NCBI GenBank assembly: GCA_018267315.1
Contig: JAFDYS010000015.1
Coordinates: forward strand, 1-32,113
DNA: 32,113 nucleotides
Direction: 5' to 3'
Source of the DNA: Bacteroidota bacterium
GTDB taxonomy: Bacteria > Bacteroidota > Bacteroidia > Chitinophagales > UBA10324
Shown here: piece by piece, positions 25,630 to 32,113 of the stretch
Numbering within the stretch: the first letter of the stretch is position 1
How the letters are laid out: every line of letters begins with the position of its first letter
The notes under the pieces: generated by a model
What the model was told of the DNA's origin: nothing
Database searches by the model: none
Seen by the model: the letters and a program-made list of their open reading frames with translations, nothing else
Position numbers and translations under genes: made by a program

Positions 25630-26895
25630 CTACGCAACCTCAGTCACCAGATTCTTCTTCTCGTGCCGCGCCAGGAAATAGCGCAGCGCCGGACCGGCCA
25701 TGAGTATGGTAACGAAGGTCATAAAAACGAGTCCTACGAAAATGCGCTCATTGATGATGCGTGCCTGCAAGGCAAGCAGTCCTAATACAATTTCCATGGA
25801 CCCTCGCGCATTCATGGCAAAAGCCACGGCAAAGGCCTTGTGCACTTTAAAGCCGCTGAGGTTTGCGCCTATAAATCCACCCAGGATTTTTCCCAGACTG
25901 GCCACAGCCAATATGAATGTGCAGGTGAGCAGATCAAAATCACGCTCGAGGTTTACGCGCAACCCGATGGAAACAAAAAACAAGGGCGCGAATAAAAACG
26001 TGACGAACTGGTGCAGCGTCTCTTTCGATTTCACGCTGAACTGAGTGGAGTTGCCTACGGCCACACCCGTGAGAAACGCGCCGAAGATGGCATGTATGCC
26101 CACCCATTCAGTAAACACGGCGCCCAGCATGCAGATGAGAATAGCGAGGATGAGCGATGGCCCGGAACCTTGAAAATGCCGCGATACAAAACCAAACAAA
26201 CGGTCAATCAATTTTCTTCCGATGGTAAGCAGCAGCACCGTGAAGAGGATGACCAGTGCAACCGTTTGCCATACGCCCGGTCCTTCATGCTTCATGTTTG
26301 ATAAATTGATCACTATGGAAAACAACAGCCATCCGGCAAAGTCATTTACCATGGCCGCTGTAAGCAGCAAACTGCCGAAGCGCGTGCGACCCAAATCAAG
26401 ATCAATCAATATTTTGGCAAGAACAGAAAGCGCCGTGATAGATAGCGCCGTGCCCATGAAAAGAGCCGCCACATAAGTGCTGCCGGATGAAGTTTCAAAC
26501 AGCCGGTGATAAAAAAACAACGTACCAAAATAGCCCGCCGCAAACGGAAACAGGATGCTCATAAGACTGATCTTGGCGGCCGCTTTGCCCCGCTTGAGTA
26601 TATCATTAAAATGAACTTCCATGCCCGCAATAAACAGGAAGAGAATGATGGCCAGCCGTGATAGCCCGTCAAACCCAACGCTCGCACCCGAAGAAGAAGT
26701 GAAGATGCTGTGAAACACAGAAGGGAAAAAGAAACCCAGCACCGAAGGCCCCAGCAACAATCCACCCACCAGTTCACCCATGACGGCCGGTTGATTCATC
26801 TTGCGGAAAAGCTCCCCAAGAATTCTCCCCGCAGCCAGTAGAACAAAAACGATGATCAGGAAATGCAGAAAATCATTCGATGAGAGTGAGGACAT
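25630..26895 (-). CDS. CPA2-type cation/proton antiporter
   Basis: Integral-membrane Na+/H+ or K+/H+ exchanger, 421 residues from the chosen start, with about 12 hydrophobic segments. Recognisable CPA2 features are RILGELFRKMNQPAVMGELVGG-type helix 1-2 region (LGPSVLGFFFP after it), GMEVHFNDILKRG, TALSITALSVLAKILIDL (cation-path helix), AAMVNDFAGWLLF (ion-binding Asp in ND), and FVSIGLRVNL. There is no C-terminal TrkA-N or universal-stress domain. The open frame extends to 26931, but the start at 26895 (MSSLSSNDFLHF) avoids an unlikely upstream segment. It is convergent with the DinB gene (51 bp gap) and monocistronic. Confidence 0.93.
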   Translation of the reverse strand: MSSLSSNDFLHFLIIVFVLLAAGRILGELFRKMNQPAVMGELVGGLLLGPSVLGFFFPSVFHSIFTSSSGASVGFDGLSRLAIILFLFIAGMEVHFNDILKRGKAAAKISLMSILFPFAAGYFGTLFFYHRLFETSSGSTYVAALFMGTALSITALSVLAKILIDLDLGRTRFGSLLLTAAMVNDFAGWLLFSIVINLSNMKHEGPGVWQTVALVILFTVLLLTIGRKLIDRLFGFVSRHFQGSGPSLILAILICMLGAVFTEWVGIHAIFGAFLTGVAVGNSTQFSVKSKETLHQFVTFLFAPLFFVSIGLRVNLERDFDLLTCTFILAVASLGKILGGFIGANLSGFKVHKAFAVAFAMNARGSMEIVLGLLALQARIINERIFVGLVFMTFVTILMAGPALRYFLARHEKKNLVTEVA

Positions 26896-27149
26896 ATAAT
26901 AAGATGTAATGATCAACAAACCTGCAACCATTCAGCCCCGCACCGTGCAAGGTAAGGTGAACGCTTCATAATAATTCCGCGCGCTTCGTAAAATGATCAC
27001 ATGCGCATGCAACATGAAGGGTGCAATGAACAAGCTAACCGGTTGCATGGAAGCAACCAAAACGTAATGCTGTCATCCCTGAACAAAGTTTGTCATGTGA
27101 TGTTTAAAGCTCTTGGGGTGCAAAGATTTTTCATAATCAATCAGCTATT

Positions 27150-27776
27150 ATGCAACTCAATCCGGAAGATTTACCGAAGCACCGGTATGTGCTGCTTGAC
27201 CGGTTAGGCCACCACGACCTGGCGCCTTTCATACGCACGTATTTGAAAAAGCGCACAATATATTCCGTGCTTTACTACCTGTGCAACCTGATGATTGTTG
27301 GATTAACGGCATATCTCTTTCTGCAAGGGTATCACGCTTCCGGCTACGATGCCGGAAGCCGGTTTAGCTTTTTTTCCTACGGCATTGCCATCGCCTTTGC
27401 GCTGGTGCCGCTGCATGAATACATACATGTGCTGGCTTACCAATCGCAGGGCGCCACCCAAACATCGTACAATGTGAACTGGAAAAAATTCTATTTCATG
27501 GCGCTAGCTGACAAGTTTGTTGCAAACAAAAAAGAATTTCAAGTGGTGGCGCTGGCCCCGTTTGCCACAATCAGTTCGCTGCTCCTTGTTTTATTTTTTC
27601 TGCTGCCTGCAGCATATCAACTCACTGTTGCAGGTTGTTTGCTGGCCCATACGGCCATGTGCTCGGGCGATTTCGGGCTACTGAGCTATTTCCAGTTTCA
27701 CAAACGCATGGAAGTGGTTACGTATGATGATGTGGAGAACAACCTCTCTTACTTCTACGGCCGTGATTTGAATTGA
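27150..27776 (+). CDS. DUF3267 membrane protein (putative zincin)
   Basis: 208 residues with four or five hydrophobic segments (about 39-60, 76-88, 133-154, 156-172). The zinc-protease-like HEYIH (89-93, HExxH) lies in VPLHEYIHVLAYQSQGA at a membrane edge, which is the family hallmark, and the C-terminal YDDVENNLSYFYGR is typical of it. A peptidase activity is plausible but unproven for DUF3267. It starts the plus-strand accessory stretch; the upstream gap 26896-27149 holds only a short GGTTGC/GCAACC hairpin (about 27040-27058). Confidence 0.85.
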   Translation: MQLNPEDLPKHRYVLLDRLGHHDLAPFIRTYLKKRTIYSVLYYLCNLMIVGLTAYLFLQGYHASGYDAGSRFSFFSYGIAIAFALVPLHEYIHVLAYQSQGATQTSYNVNWKKFYFMALADKFVANKKEFQVVALAPFATISSLLLVLFFLLPAAYQLTVAGCLLAHTAMCSGDFGLLSYFQFHKRMEVVTYDDVENNLSYFYGRDLN

Positions 27777-27795
27777 ACGTACCTCCTCTTCTGCC

Positions 27796-27849
27796 GCGCG
27801 TATGCCGTCAAGCTCATGACGCCGGGTGTGCGTGCCACTCAATACTGCC
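27796..27849 (+). repeat. Dispersed direct repeat, copy 1 (see 29885-29935)
   Basis: 54 bp in the spacer after the DUF3267 gene. It aligns to 29885-29935 in the same orientation: shared blocks GCGTATGCCG, CAAGCT, GGGTG and GCCACTCA, ending CTGCC. Both copies lie just after a stop codon (20-23 bp). Confidence 0.7.
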
Positions 27850-27873
27850 CAACATTCCTTCCCTTAGTGGCTC

Positions 27874-27931
27874 TGATAGCAGGGACCTCGCCATAATGCA
27901 GAACGCGGAGGAATAGCCCAACAAATAATTC
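27874..27931 (+). repeat. Second, weaker dispersed repeat, copy 1 (see 30483-30523)
   Basis: Begins TGATAGCA and ends with AAATAATTC; the middle has AGGAATAGCCCA. The copy at 30483-30523 shares GATAGCA, CTCGC, AGGA, and AAATAATTC in the same order. Divergent, so lower confidence than the other repeat. Confidence 0.45.
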
Positions 27932-28018
27932 GCCGCACCCCCGATTGCACAATGCGTCATACAGTACCCTTTGCAGCAGGCGCATCCTAACTTCACAGCA
28001 AGAAAAAGGAAATTAGTT

Positions 28019-29116
28019 TTGAAAATACAAAGTGCCATAATCATTCCCTTTTTGCTTTGCAGAGTTTGCTTCAGTCAATCACTTGACACATCCGGGTACA
28101 GCATAACAGTGACCACTTCTAATGAGACTGACAACTATTTTACAACCGACCTGGTATGGCGCGGAGCAGATGGTGCTTCCTCTGTTGACCTTGAAAATGG
28201 AAAAGTGCTTTGGCTTTTTAGCGATAGTTTCATTTGCAGCGACTCGTCAGGCGACAGAAATAAATCAACGATTATCAGAAACAGTATTGCCATACAGGAT
28301 GGGCATGATGTAAAAACCGCCCGGATAAAATATTACTGGGATAAATCTAAAAAGGCACCCGAGGCCTTTTTTCAAACACAAGGCAAGTTTTGGTTCTGGA
28401 CAGGTAATGGAATAATGGTAAAGGATAAACTGCTCATCTTTTTAATGAAAGTACACCGCGTAAAAAAGGGAATTGGCTATGAAGCTTTTGGATGGTATGC
28501 GGTACTTGTTTCAAATCCGCTTGATGAACCTTCAAAATGGAAAATGCATTTCATAGAAGGCGGGGAAACTTTTGGAACCATTGCAGGTTCAGCTGCCATT
28601 CTTAATGACAGTAATTATGTGTACGCATTTGGGGCAGTTGAACCTGCTACGCACGAAGTTTATCTGTTGCGATGGAAAATGGAGGACGCATACCTTGGCA
28701 ATCTCTCCCATCCCGAATGGTGGCTGAATGGAAAATGGGCAGAAAGAAATACCAAGCACCCCATTCCGGAACCATTATTTATCGGAGGCACTGAATACTC
28801 TGTTCACTATGACACTACGCTAAAAAAATACATTCAAATTCAATCCTTTGGTTTTGGCGCCGGGCAAATTGGTATCAGAATGTCCGACAGCATTCAGGGC
28901 AAATGGTCAGAGCCGTATATGTTTTACACTCCGCAATATCCCGGAGTGAAAAAACCATTCATGTATGCCGCTAAAGCACATCCGGAATTGAAAGGTGACG
29001 GTGTTTATGTCACTTACAACGTCAATAGTTTTGACCTTGGGGAGTTGATAGAAAATCAGACGCTGTATTTTCCCAGGTTTATCTTAGTAAAAATCGTGTA
29101 TCACGATGAAAACTGA
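28019..29116 (+). CDS. Secreted DUF4185-like beta-propeller protein
   Basis: 365 residues from the chosen TTG start, which yields a proper signal peptide (KIQSAIIIPFLLCRVCFSQS). A longer form from TTG at 27971 adds 16 polar residues and would spoil the signal. No ATG precedes the domain. The mature part resembles DUF4185/five-blade propeller glycosidase-like proteins: WRGADGASSVDLENGKVLWL, FSDSF, then W..G.G repeats (FWFWTGNGIMVKD; GTEYSVHYDTTLKKYIQIQS; GKWSEPYMFYTP; MYAAKAHPEL). Carbohydrate binding or cleavage is possible, but I cannot point to catalytic residues. Base composition looks AT-richer than the core genes, hinting at acquisition. Confidence 0.75.
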   Translation: MKIQSAIIIPFLLCRVCFSQSLDTSGYSITVTTSNETDNYFTTDLVWRGADGASSVDLENGKVLWLFSDSFICSDSSGDRNKSTIIRNSIAIQDGHDVKTARIKYYWDKSKKAPEAFFQTQGKFWFWTGNGIMVKDKLLIFLMKVHRVKKGIGYEAFGWYAVLVSNPLDEPSKWKMHFIEGGETFGTIAGSAAILNDSNYVYAFGAVEPATHEVYLLRWKMEDAYLGNLSHPEWWLNGKWAERNTKHPIPEPLFIGGTEYSVHYDTTLKKYIQIQSFGFGAGQIGIRMSDSIQGKWSEPYMFYTPQYPGVKKPFMYAAKAHPELKGDGVYVTYNVNSFDLGELIENQTLYFPRFILVKIVYHDEN

Positions 29117-29217
29117 TTGTATACCATTCCTCCCGAAGCTTGCTACGCAGCCTGGTCCCCTTCAGGAGTCAGGGCTGAAGAATGAAGTGATTGCAGGAAA
29201 TGATTTTCTTCATAAGA

Positions 29218-29225
29218 TATCTTTG
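29218..29225 (+). promoter_or_regulatory. -7 box upstream of the SRPBCC gene
   Basis: TATCTTTG on the plus strand, a perfect TAnnTTTG; a TTG at 29191-29193 is 24 bp upstream, slightly far. It would give a leader of about 115 nt before the ATG at 29350. The rest of 29117-29349 holds nothing else I can support. Confidence 0.4.
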
Positions 29226-29349
29226 CTAAGTAACCCGGGCAGGTAACCTTTATAAGCGATGAAAATGAAAAACCAAAGCAGGAATTCAGCCGGAAGAAGG
29301 TTAACATTAATCTATCTACAATAAACAAACATTTAAACCCGATTGAATA

Positions 29350-29862
29350 ATGAAGAATAAAACTAAAAATCAAAATTACACCGCAACTATTTTAGTTGAC
29401 AGTGCGCAACAAGATGTTTATAAAGCCATCAATAATGTTCGCGGATGGTGGAGTGAAAATATCCGGGGAAAAACCGACAAACTCAATGCTGTATGGAGAT
29501 ATCAATACAAGGATGTCCATCTCTGCAAAATAAAAATCATTGAACTGGTTCCCAACAAAAAAGTTGTCTGGCATGTGTTAGAAAACTACTTCAATTTCAC
29601 AACTGATGAAAATGAATGGAAGGGCAACAAGATCATTTTCGAAATTTCCAGGAAAGGAAAAAAAACGCAACTCCTATTTACACATGACGGATTAGTGCCA
29701 GACTATGAATGTTACAGCATATGCAATGATGCCTGGACCAGTTATATCAAAGGCAGTTTGAAAAACCTTATCACAAAAGGAAAGGGAAATCCGAACACAA
29801 AAGAAAAAGGACTGAATACTGAGCTCATTGAAAAATGGAAACTTTCAAATATAGAAAAGTGA
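29350..29862 (+). CDS. SRPBCC/AHSA1-like (START-fold) protein
   Basis: 170 residues, cytosolic. The helix-grip fold signatures are YTATILVDSAQQDVYKAINN (first strand and helix), VRGWWSENIRG, VVWHVLENYF, WKGNKIIFEISRKGKKTQLL, FTHDGLVPDYECYSICNDAW and the C-terminal amphipathic helix IKGSLKNLITKGKG. This matches the activator-of-Hsp90-homologue (AHSA1-like) branch, whose bacterial members bind small hydrophobic ligands; most are uncharacterised. A Lys/Asn-rich tail extends past the fold (about 145-170). It is a solitary gene between long spacers. Confidence 0.83.
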   Translation: MKNKTKNQNYTATILVDSAQQDVYKAINNVRGWWSENIRGKTDKLNAVWRYQYKDVHLCKIKIIELVPNKKVVWHVLENYFNFTTDENEWKGNKIIFEISRKGKKTQLLFTHDGLVPDYECYSICNDAWTSYIKGSLKNLITKGKGNPNTKEKGLNTELIEKWKLSNIEK

Positions 29863-30183
29863 ACAGCATCCCTCCACCTATGGTGTGCGTATGCCGCCAA
29901 GCTAATTGTGATGGGTGCGCTCGCCACTCACTGCCACGCACATGAAATTCTCACAGAGTCTTCGGCATGAGAACCAACGCCGGGACTCAGAACCCCAAAC
30001 CCGAAACCCGAAATTCCTCTGGCGCACTCTATGACAAATCCAAATCTTTTTTAATGCTGCAAACTTCCCTAACCTGGTCCCTACCGAATGTCGGGAGTGC
30101 TGATGCGTTATCGGCAACCGCTTAGCTACAGTACATGCATATCACTATATCAATTCCTTACCTTTAAACTCAAATAAAATACA
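29863..30183 (+). other. Noncoding spacer with repeat and hairpin
   Basis: 321 bp with no supportable gene. It contains the second copy of the dispersed repeat (29885-29935), an imperfect inverted pair TGTGCGT/ACGCACA (29884-29890 and 29936-29942), a short tandem run AACCCGA twice near 29997-30011, and a hairpin TGCTGAT/ATCGGCA (about 30100-30116). The 30128-30183 part precedes the next ORF and includes TACCTTTA, a near -7 box. Confidence 0.6.
29885..29935 (+). repeat. Dispersed direct repeat, copy 2 (see 27796-27849)
   Basis: 51 bp matching copy 1 in the same orientation with a 3-bp gap, located 23 bp after the SRPBCC stop. Together the copies bracket the DUF4185-like and SRPBCC genes. Confidence 0.7.
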
Positions 30184-30411
30184 ATGAAAACTAATTGGTT
30201 CAAAAAATCAGGATGGTTTTACATCCCGTCATCCATCATTGGAGTGGTTTTGATATTGCTCACTCTTGCATTTTGCGTAACAGTATTTATTGCCGTTGAC
30301 AGAAACTCCCATTCCATTTCGGATACTTTGTACGAAGTATTCCCTTACTTCGTCTCTGCCCTGACCATTTTATTCTGGATTGCCGGCAATACATCTCCGA
30401 AAACTACTTAA
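30184..30411 (+). CDS. Small two-helix membrane protein, conserved hypothetical
   Basis: 75 residues: a short basic N-terminus (MKTNWFKKSGWFYIP), helix about 16-38 (SSIIGVVLILLTLAFCVTVFIA), a polar loop DRNSHSISDTL, and helix about 50-67 (FPYFVSALTILFWIAG). It recalls a small membrane protein seen in scattered bacteria with the same WFKK-GWFY-IP start and DR-SHS-SDTL loop, but I know no function. It is a single gene flanked by long spacers. Confidence 0.7.
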   Translation: MKTNWFKKSGWFYIPSSIIGVVLILLTLAFCVTVFIAVDRNSHSISDTLYEVFPYFVSALTILFWIAGNTSPKTT

Positions 30412-30482
30412 CACCACCTTTCAGGCAAAAAGGATTAAGAGCAATTCCTTTGCCTCCATGTCTCTGCCACCTGGCAGCGTGC

Positions 30483-30523
30483 GATAGCAAAGTACTCGCA
30501 GGAGTGAGCGCAGTAAATAATTC
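30483..30523 (+). repeat. Second dispersed repeat, copy 2 (see 27874-27931)
   Basis: Shares GATAGCA, CTCGC, AGGA and AAATAATTC with the earlier copy, in the same order but with a shorter middle. It lies between the small membrane protein and the rplK terminator. Confidence 0.4.
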
Positions 30524-30540
30524 CCTGTGCTGCTACAAAG

Positions 30541-30565
30541 AAAAAAGCCGGCTCGTCGCCGGCTT
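30541..30565 (-). terminator. Intrinsic terminator of the secE-nusG-rplK transcript
   Basis: On the minus strand AAGCCGGC, loop GACGA, GCCGGCTT, then TTTT. The 8-bp stem with a GC-rich core followed by T's is a strong intrinsic terminator 28 bp past the rplK stop. It shows the operon ends here and does not continue into rplA. Confidence 0.9.
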
Positions 30566-30593
30566 CTTCCCATCAAAATACGCTAAGGAAAAA

Positions 30594-31037
30594 TCAGTTG
30601 GCCCACGGGGCTTTGCCTTCCACCGTTACGCCCATGCTACGCGCCGTGCCGGCTACCATCTTCATGGCGCTTTCCACGGTGAAGCAGTTGAGGTCGGCCA
30701 TTTTCTCTTCGGCGATCTTCTGCACCTGTTCCCAGTTGATGGAGCCGATTTTAGTGCGGTTGGGTACGGCGCTGCCTTTATCTTTCTTCATCACTTCAAG
30801 GATTGAGATGGCAACCGGCGGCTGCTTGATCACGAATTCAAATGACTTATCCTTGTACACAGTGATGATCACCGGGAGCGTTTTGCCCATCTTATCCTGC
30901 GTTTGCGCATTGAAGCGCTTGCAGAATTCCATGATGTTAATACCCTTGGAGCCGAGCGCCGGACCAATGGGCGGCGCAGGATTGGCTTGTCCGCCTTTCA
31001 CCTGCAGCTTTACGTATGTTTCAATTTCTTTTGCCAT
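30594..31037 (-). CDS. rplK: 50S ribosomal protein L11
   Basis: 147 residues, family length. L11 binds the GTPase-associated region of 23S rRNA. Motifs are [20 protein letters not shown] (about 9-28, proline-rich hinge), [15 protein letters not shown], and the C-terminal RNA-binding domain with [15 protein letters not shown]. It follows nusG. Usually rplA, rplJ, rplL and rpoBC come next; here a terminator and unrelated plus-strand genes follow. Confidence 0.98.
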   Translation of the reverse strand: MAKEIETYVKLQVKGGQANPAPPIGPALGSKGINIMEFCKRFNAQTQDKMGKTLPVIITVYKDKSFEFVIKQPPVAISILEVMKKDKGSAVPNRTKIGSINWEQVQKIAEEKMADLNCFTVESAMKMVAGTARSMGVTVEGKAPWAN

Positions 31038-31082
31038 GTTGTTGTACAGTTAAAAAATACTTCAATGGTGTATTGAATGTTG

Positions 31083-31133
31083 CCCTGTAACTGCCAAGTG
31101 ATTGGGGGAAGCAAACCAATCAACGAAACAGGG
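31083..31133 (-). promoter_or_regulatory. Nested hairpin in the nusG-rplK spacer (possible L1/L11 leader)
   Basis: CCCTGT (31133-31128) pairs with ACAGGG (31088-31083), enclosing an inner stem TGATTGG (31122-31116) with CCAATCA (31105-31099). It lies about 46 nt upstream of the rplK start on the minus strand. In E. coli the L11 operon leader is bound by L1; whether this is that site is unproven. Confidence 0.4.
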
Positions 31134-31165
31134 ATGGTAATGCTTAATGTTTCAGATCCGTTGCG

Positions 31166-31711
31166 TTATACTTTTTCTACCTGCGCGAAAGCCAGTTCCA
31201 CGGGTGTCTTGCGCCCGAAAATTTTTACTGTCACTTTCAGTTTCTTCTTTTCTTCATTCACTTCTTCAATAAGCCCGATGAAATCATTGAACGGTCCGTC
31301 AGTGATCTTCACGTTCTCTCCTACCAGGAAGGGTTCATTGATGGTTTCTCCGGCTTCGGCCATTTCATCCACCTTGCCGAGGATGCGGTTTACTTCCGGT
31401 TTGCGAAGCGCCTGTGGTTTAGTGCCACCGAGAAAACCGATCACGCCGCTCACATTCTTGATGGCGCCGAAGATGTCGCTGTTCACTTTATTCTCGTCAG
31501 CTTCCATCAGCACATAGCCGGGAAAGAAGGTGCGTTCCTTGATCACTTTCTTGCCGTTTTTCACCTTGTAAATCTTTTCCATCGGCACCAGCACCTGCGT
31601 GATGATTTCATTCCATCCGCTGCGGCTGATTTCATTATCAATATACTCCTTGGTCTTGCGCTCCTTGCCGCTGATCACCCTCATCACATACCATTTTTTC
31701 TCGTCGCTCAT
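31166..31711 (-). CDS. nusG: Transcription antitermination/termination factor NusG
   Basis: 181 residues. The NGN domain (about 1-115) opens KKWYVMRVISGKERKTKEYI and contains FPGYVLMEADENK and VIGFLGGTKPQAL. The KOW domain (about 130-180) begins GENVKITDGPFNDFIGLIEE. It binds RNA polymerase and links it to Rho or ribosomal S10. It lies 21 bp downstream of secE, the conserved order. The length is close to the 181 residues of E. coli NusG. Confidence 0.98.
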   Translation of the reverse strand: MSDEKKWYVMRVISGKERKTKEYIDNEISRSGWNEIITQVLVPMEKIYKVKNGKKVIKERTFFPGYVLMEADENKVNSDIFGAIKNVSGVIGFLGGTKPQALRKPEVNRILGKVDEMAEAGETINEPFLVGENVKITDGPFNDFIGLIEEVNEEKKKLKVTVKIFGRKTPVELAFAQVEKV

Positions 31712-31732
31712 GATGTCTCTTTTTAATGCTGA

Positions 31733-31927
31733 CTATTGGAACAAATGATAGAATGATGACATGCCGAGGTTGGAAACTTCATTCATCACCCAAACCATCA
31801 GAGCGAGAATAACGGTAGCCACCGTTACCACAATCATGCTGGACTGAAGTTCTTCCCAGGTGGGCCAACTCACTTTTTGAACCAGTTCGGTGTAGGTGTC
31901 TACAAAAAATGCTTTTATCTTATTCAT
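31733..31927 (-). CDS. secE: SecE, preprotein translocase subunit
   Basis: 64-residue essential subunit of the SecYEG channel. A short amphipathic cytosolic helix (FFVDTYTELVQKVSWPTWEE, about 8-27) with the conserved KVSWPTWEEL leads into one membrane helix (about 31-49, MIVVTVATVILALMVWVM). The open frame reaches 31978, but that stretch is the tRNA-Trp gene, so the ATG at 31927 is correct. Order tRNA-Trp, secE, nusG, rplK is conserved in many bacteria. Confidence 0.96.
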   Translation of the reverse strand: MNKIKAFFVDTYTELVQKVSWPTWEELQSSMIVVTVATVILALMVWVMNEVSNLGMSSFYHLFQ

Positions 31928-31948
31928 AATAAAAAACTGTTTCTGTTG

Positions 31949-32019
31949 CACGGGCAGAGAGATTCGAACTCCCATCAACGGTTTTGGAGACCGCTATTCT
32001 GCCGTTGAACTATGCCCGT
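31949..32019 (-). tRNA. tRNA-Trp (anticodon CCA)
   Basis: 71-nt cloverleaf on the minus strand. Acceptor ACGGGCA/TGCCCGT, D-arm with GTTCAACGGCAGAAT, anticodon stem GCGGT/ACCGT enclosing CTCCAAA (anticodon CCA), T-arm GGGAG TTCGAAT CTCTC. CCA is not encoded. It sits 21 bp upstream of secE. Confidence 0.97.
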
Positions 32020-32037
32020 ATTCCTTTTTGGTTTCGT

Positions 32038-32113
32038 TCACTTCTTCTGCTCCGGAACTCCCATCAATCCCGACTTTTTTGAGTCGGGACTATTCTGCCG
32101 TTGAACTATGCCC
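32038..32113 (-). pseudogene. Second tRNA-Trp-like segment, interrupted, truncated by the window edge
   Basis: On the minus strand 32113-32090 repeats 24 nt of the tRNA-Trp acceptor/D-arm exactly, and 32067-32054 repeats the sequence between anticodon and T-arm (TTGATGGGAGTTC), after which similarity stops. The anticodon arm is replaced by a 22-nt palindrome, TCCCGACT / CAAAAA / AGTCGGGA (32089-32068). It cannot form a 7-nt anticodon loop or T-arm, so it is not a working tRNA. One frame is open from 32112 to a TGA at 32040-32038 and reads GIVQRQNSPDSKKSGLMGVP then EQKK. It may be the C-terminal tail of a coding gene that runs through the tRNA-derived sequence, such as the GIY-YIG nuclease ORFs often seen beside tRNAs, but that is inference. 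Confidence 0.6.

Noticed and set aside
27845..27922. Integron attC site: two GCCCAAC (RYYYAAC-like) heptamers at 27847-27853 and 27916-27922 with an ATTCCT/AGGAAT inverted pair between them
   Set aside because: They are direct rather than inverted, no GTTRRRY partner was found at the expected place, and there is no integrase gene in view. The region is kept as a repeat finding only.
29254..29330. Short 21-codon frame (MKMKNQSRNSAGRR...) upstream of the SRPBCC gene
   Set aside because: Too short, no start signal or conservation evidence; likely leader sequence.
31928..31978. Longer SecE start (17 extra codons)
   Set aside because: The extension runs into the tRNA-Trp gene; the ATG at 31927 gives the normal SecE N-terminus.

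Overview
The window comes from a chromosome of a Bacteroidota (Bacteroidetes) bacterium, probably free-living or environmental; I cannot place it below phylum. The evidence is a secreted protein with a type IX secretion (T9SS) C-terminal sorting domain, repeated perfect TAnnTTTG -7 boxes upstream of genes and tRNAs, no clear Shine-Dalgarno sites, and Bacteroidota-type housekeeping genes.

Layout: 1-1232 (minus) is groES followed by the first half of groEL, which runs off the left edge. 1504-3630 (minus) is a two-gene unit: a membrane protein with a duplicated domain and an M20 metallopeptidase. 3887-7830 (plus) holds two large secreted proteins, a T9SS cargo with Ig-like repeats and a serine-hydrolase-like protein. 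7966-10851 (minus) is a full-length glycine decarboxylase. 11064-12319 (plus) holds a membrane-anchored J-domain-like protein with HPS in place of HPD and a carboxypeptidase-regulatory-like protein. 12345-14684 (minus) is a tight operon (DUF1573 protein, UbiA prenyltransferase, RuvX, peptide deformylase) with 2-4 bp junctions. 14752-17108 (minus) is pgk and gapA. tRNA-Glu follows, then a minus-strand proteostasis cluster: tRNA-Leu, trigger factor, ClpP, ClpX and an exported cupin. 21718-22602 (minus) holds a NarL-type response regulator and, behind it, a strong candidate for an unnamed small RNA. 22787-25578 (plus) is a Rel/SpoT-type (p)ppGpp enzyme and a DinB-fold protein. 25630-26895 (minus) is a CPA2-type cation/proton antiporter.

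27150-30411 (plus) looks accessory: single genes (DUF3267, DUF4185-like, SRPBCC and a small membrane protein) separated by 180-320 bp spacers that share imperfect direct repeats. It runs into the translation/transcription block rplK, nusG, secE and tRNA-Trp (minus). That block stops at a strong terminator just after rplK, with no rplA. The right edge cuts through a second, partial tRNA-Trp-like sequence interrupted by a palindrome.

Functionally, most of the core is protein homeostasis (GroES/EL, trigger factor, ClpXP, deformylase), central carbon and one-carbon metabolism (PGK, GAPDH, GcvP) and stringent response. The best candidates for new biology are the small RNA at 21718-21831, the repeat-spaced accessory interval at 27.8-30.5 kb, and the tRNA-Trp-like element at the right edge.
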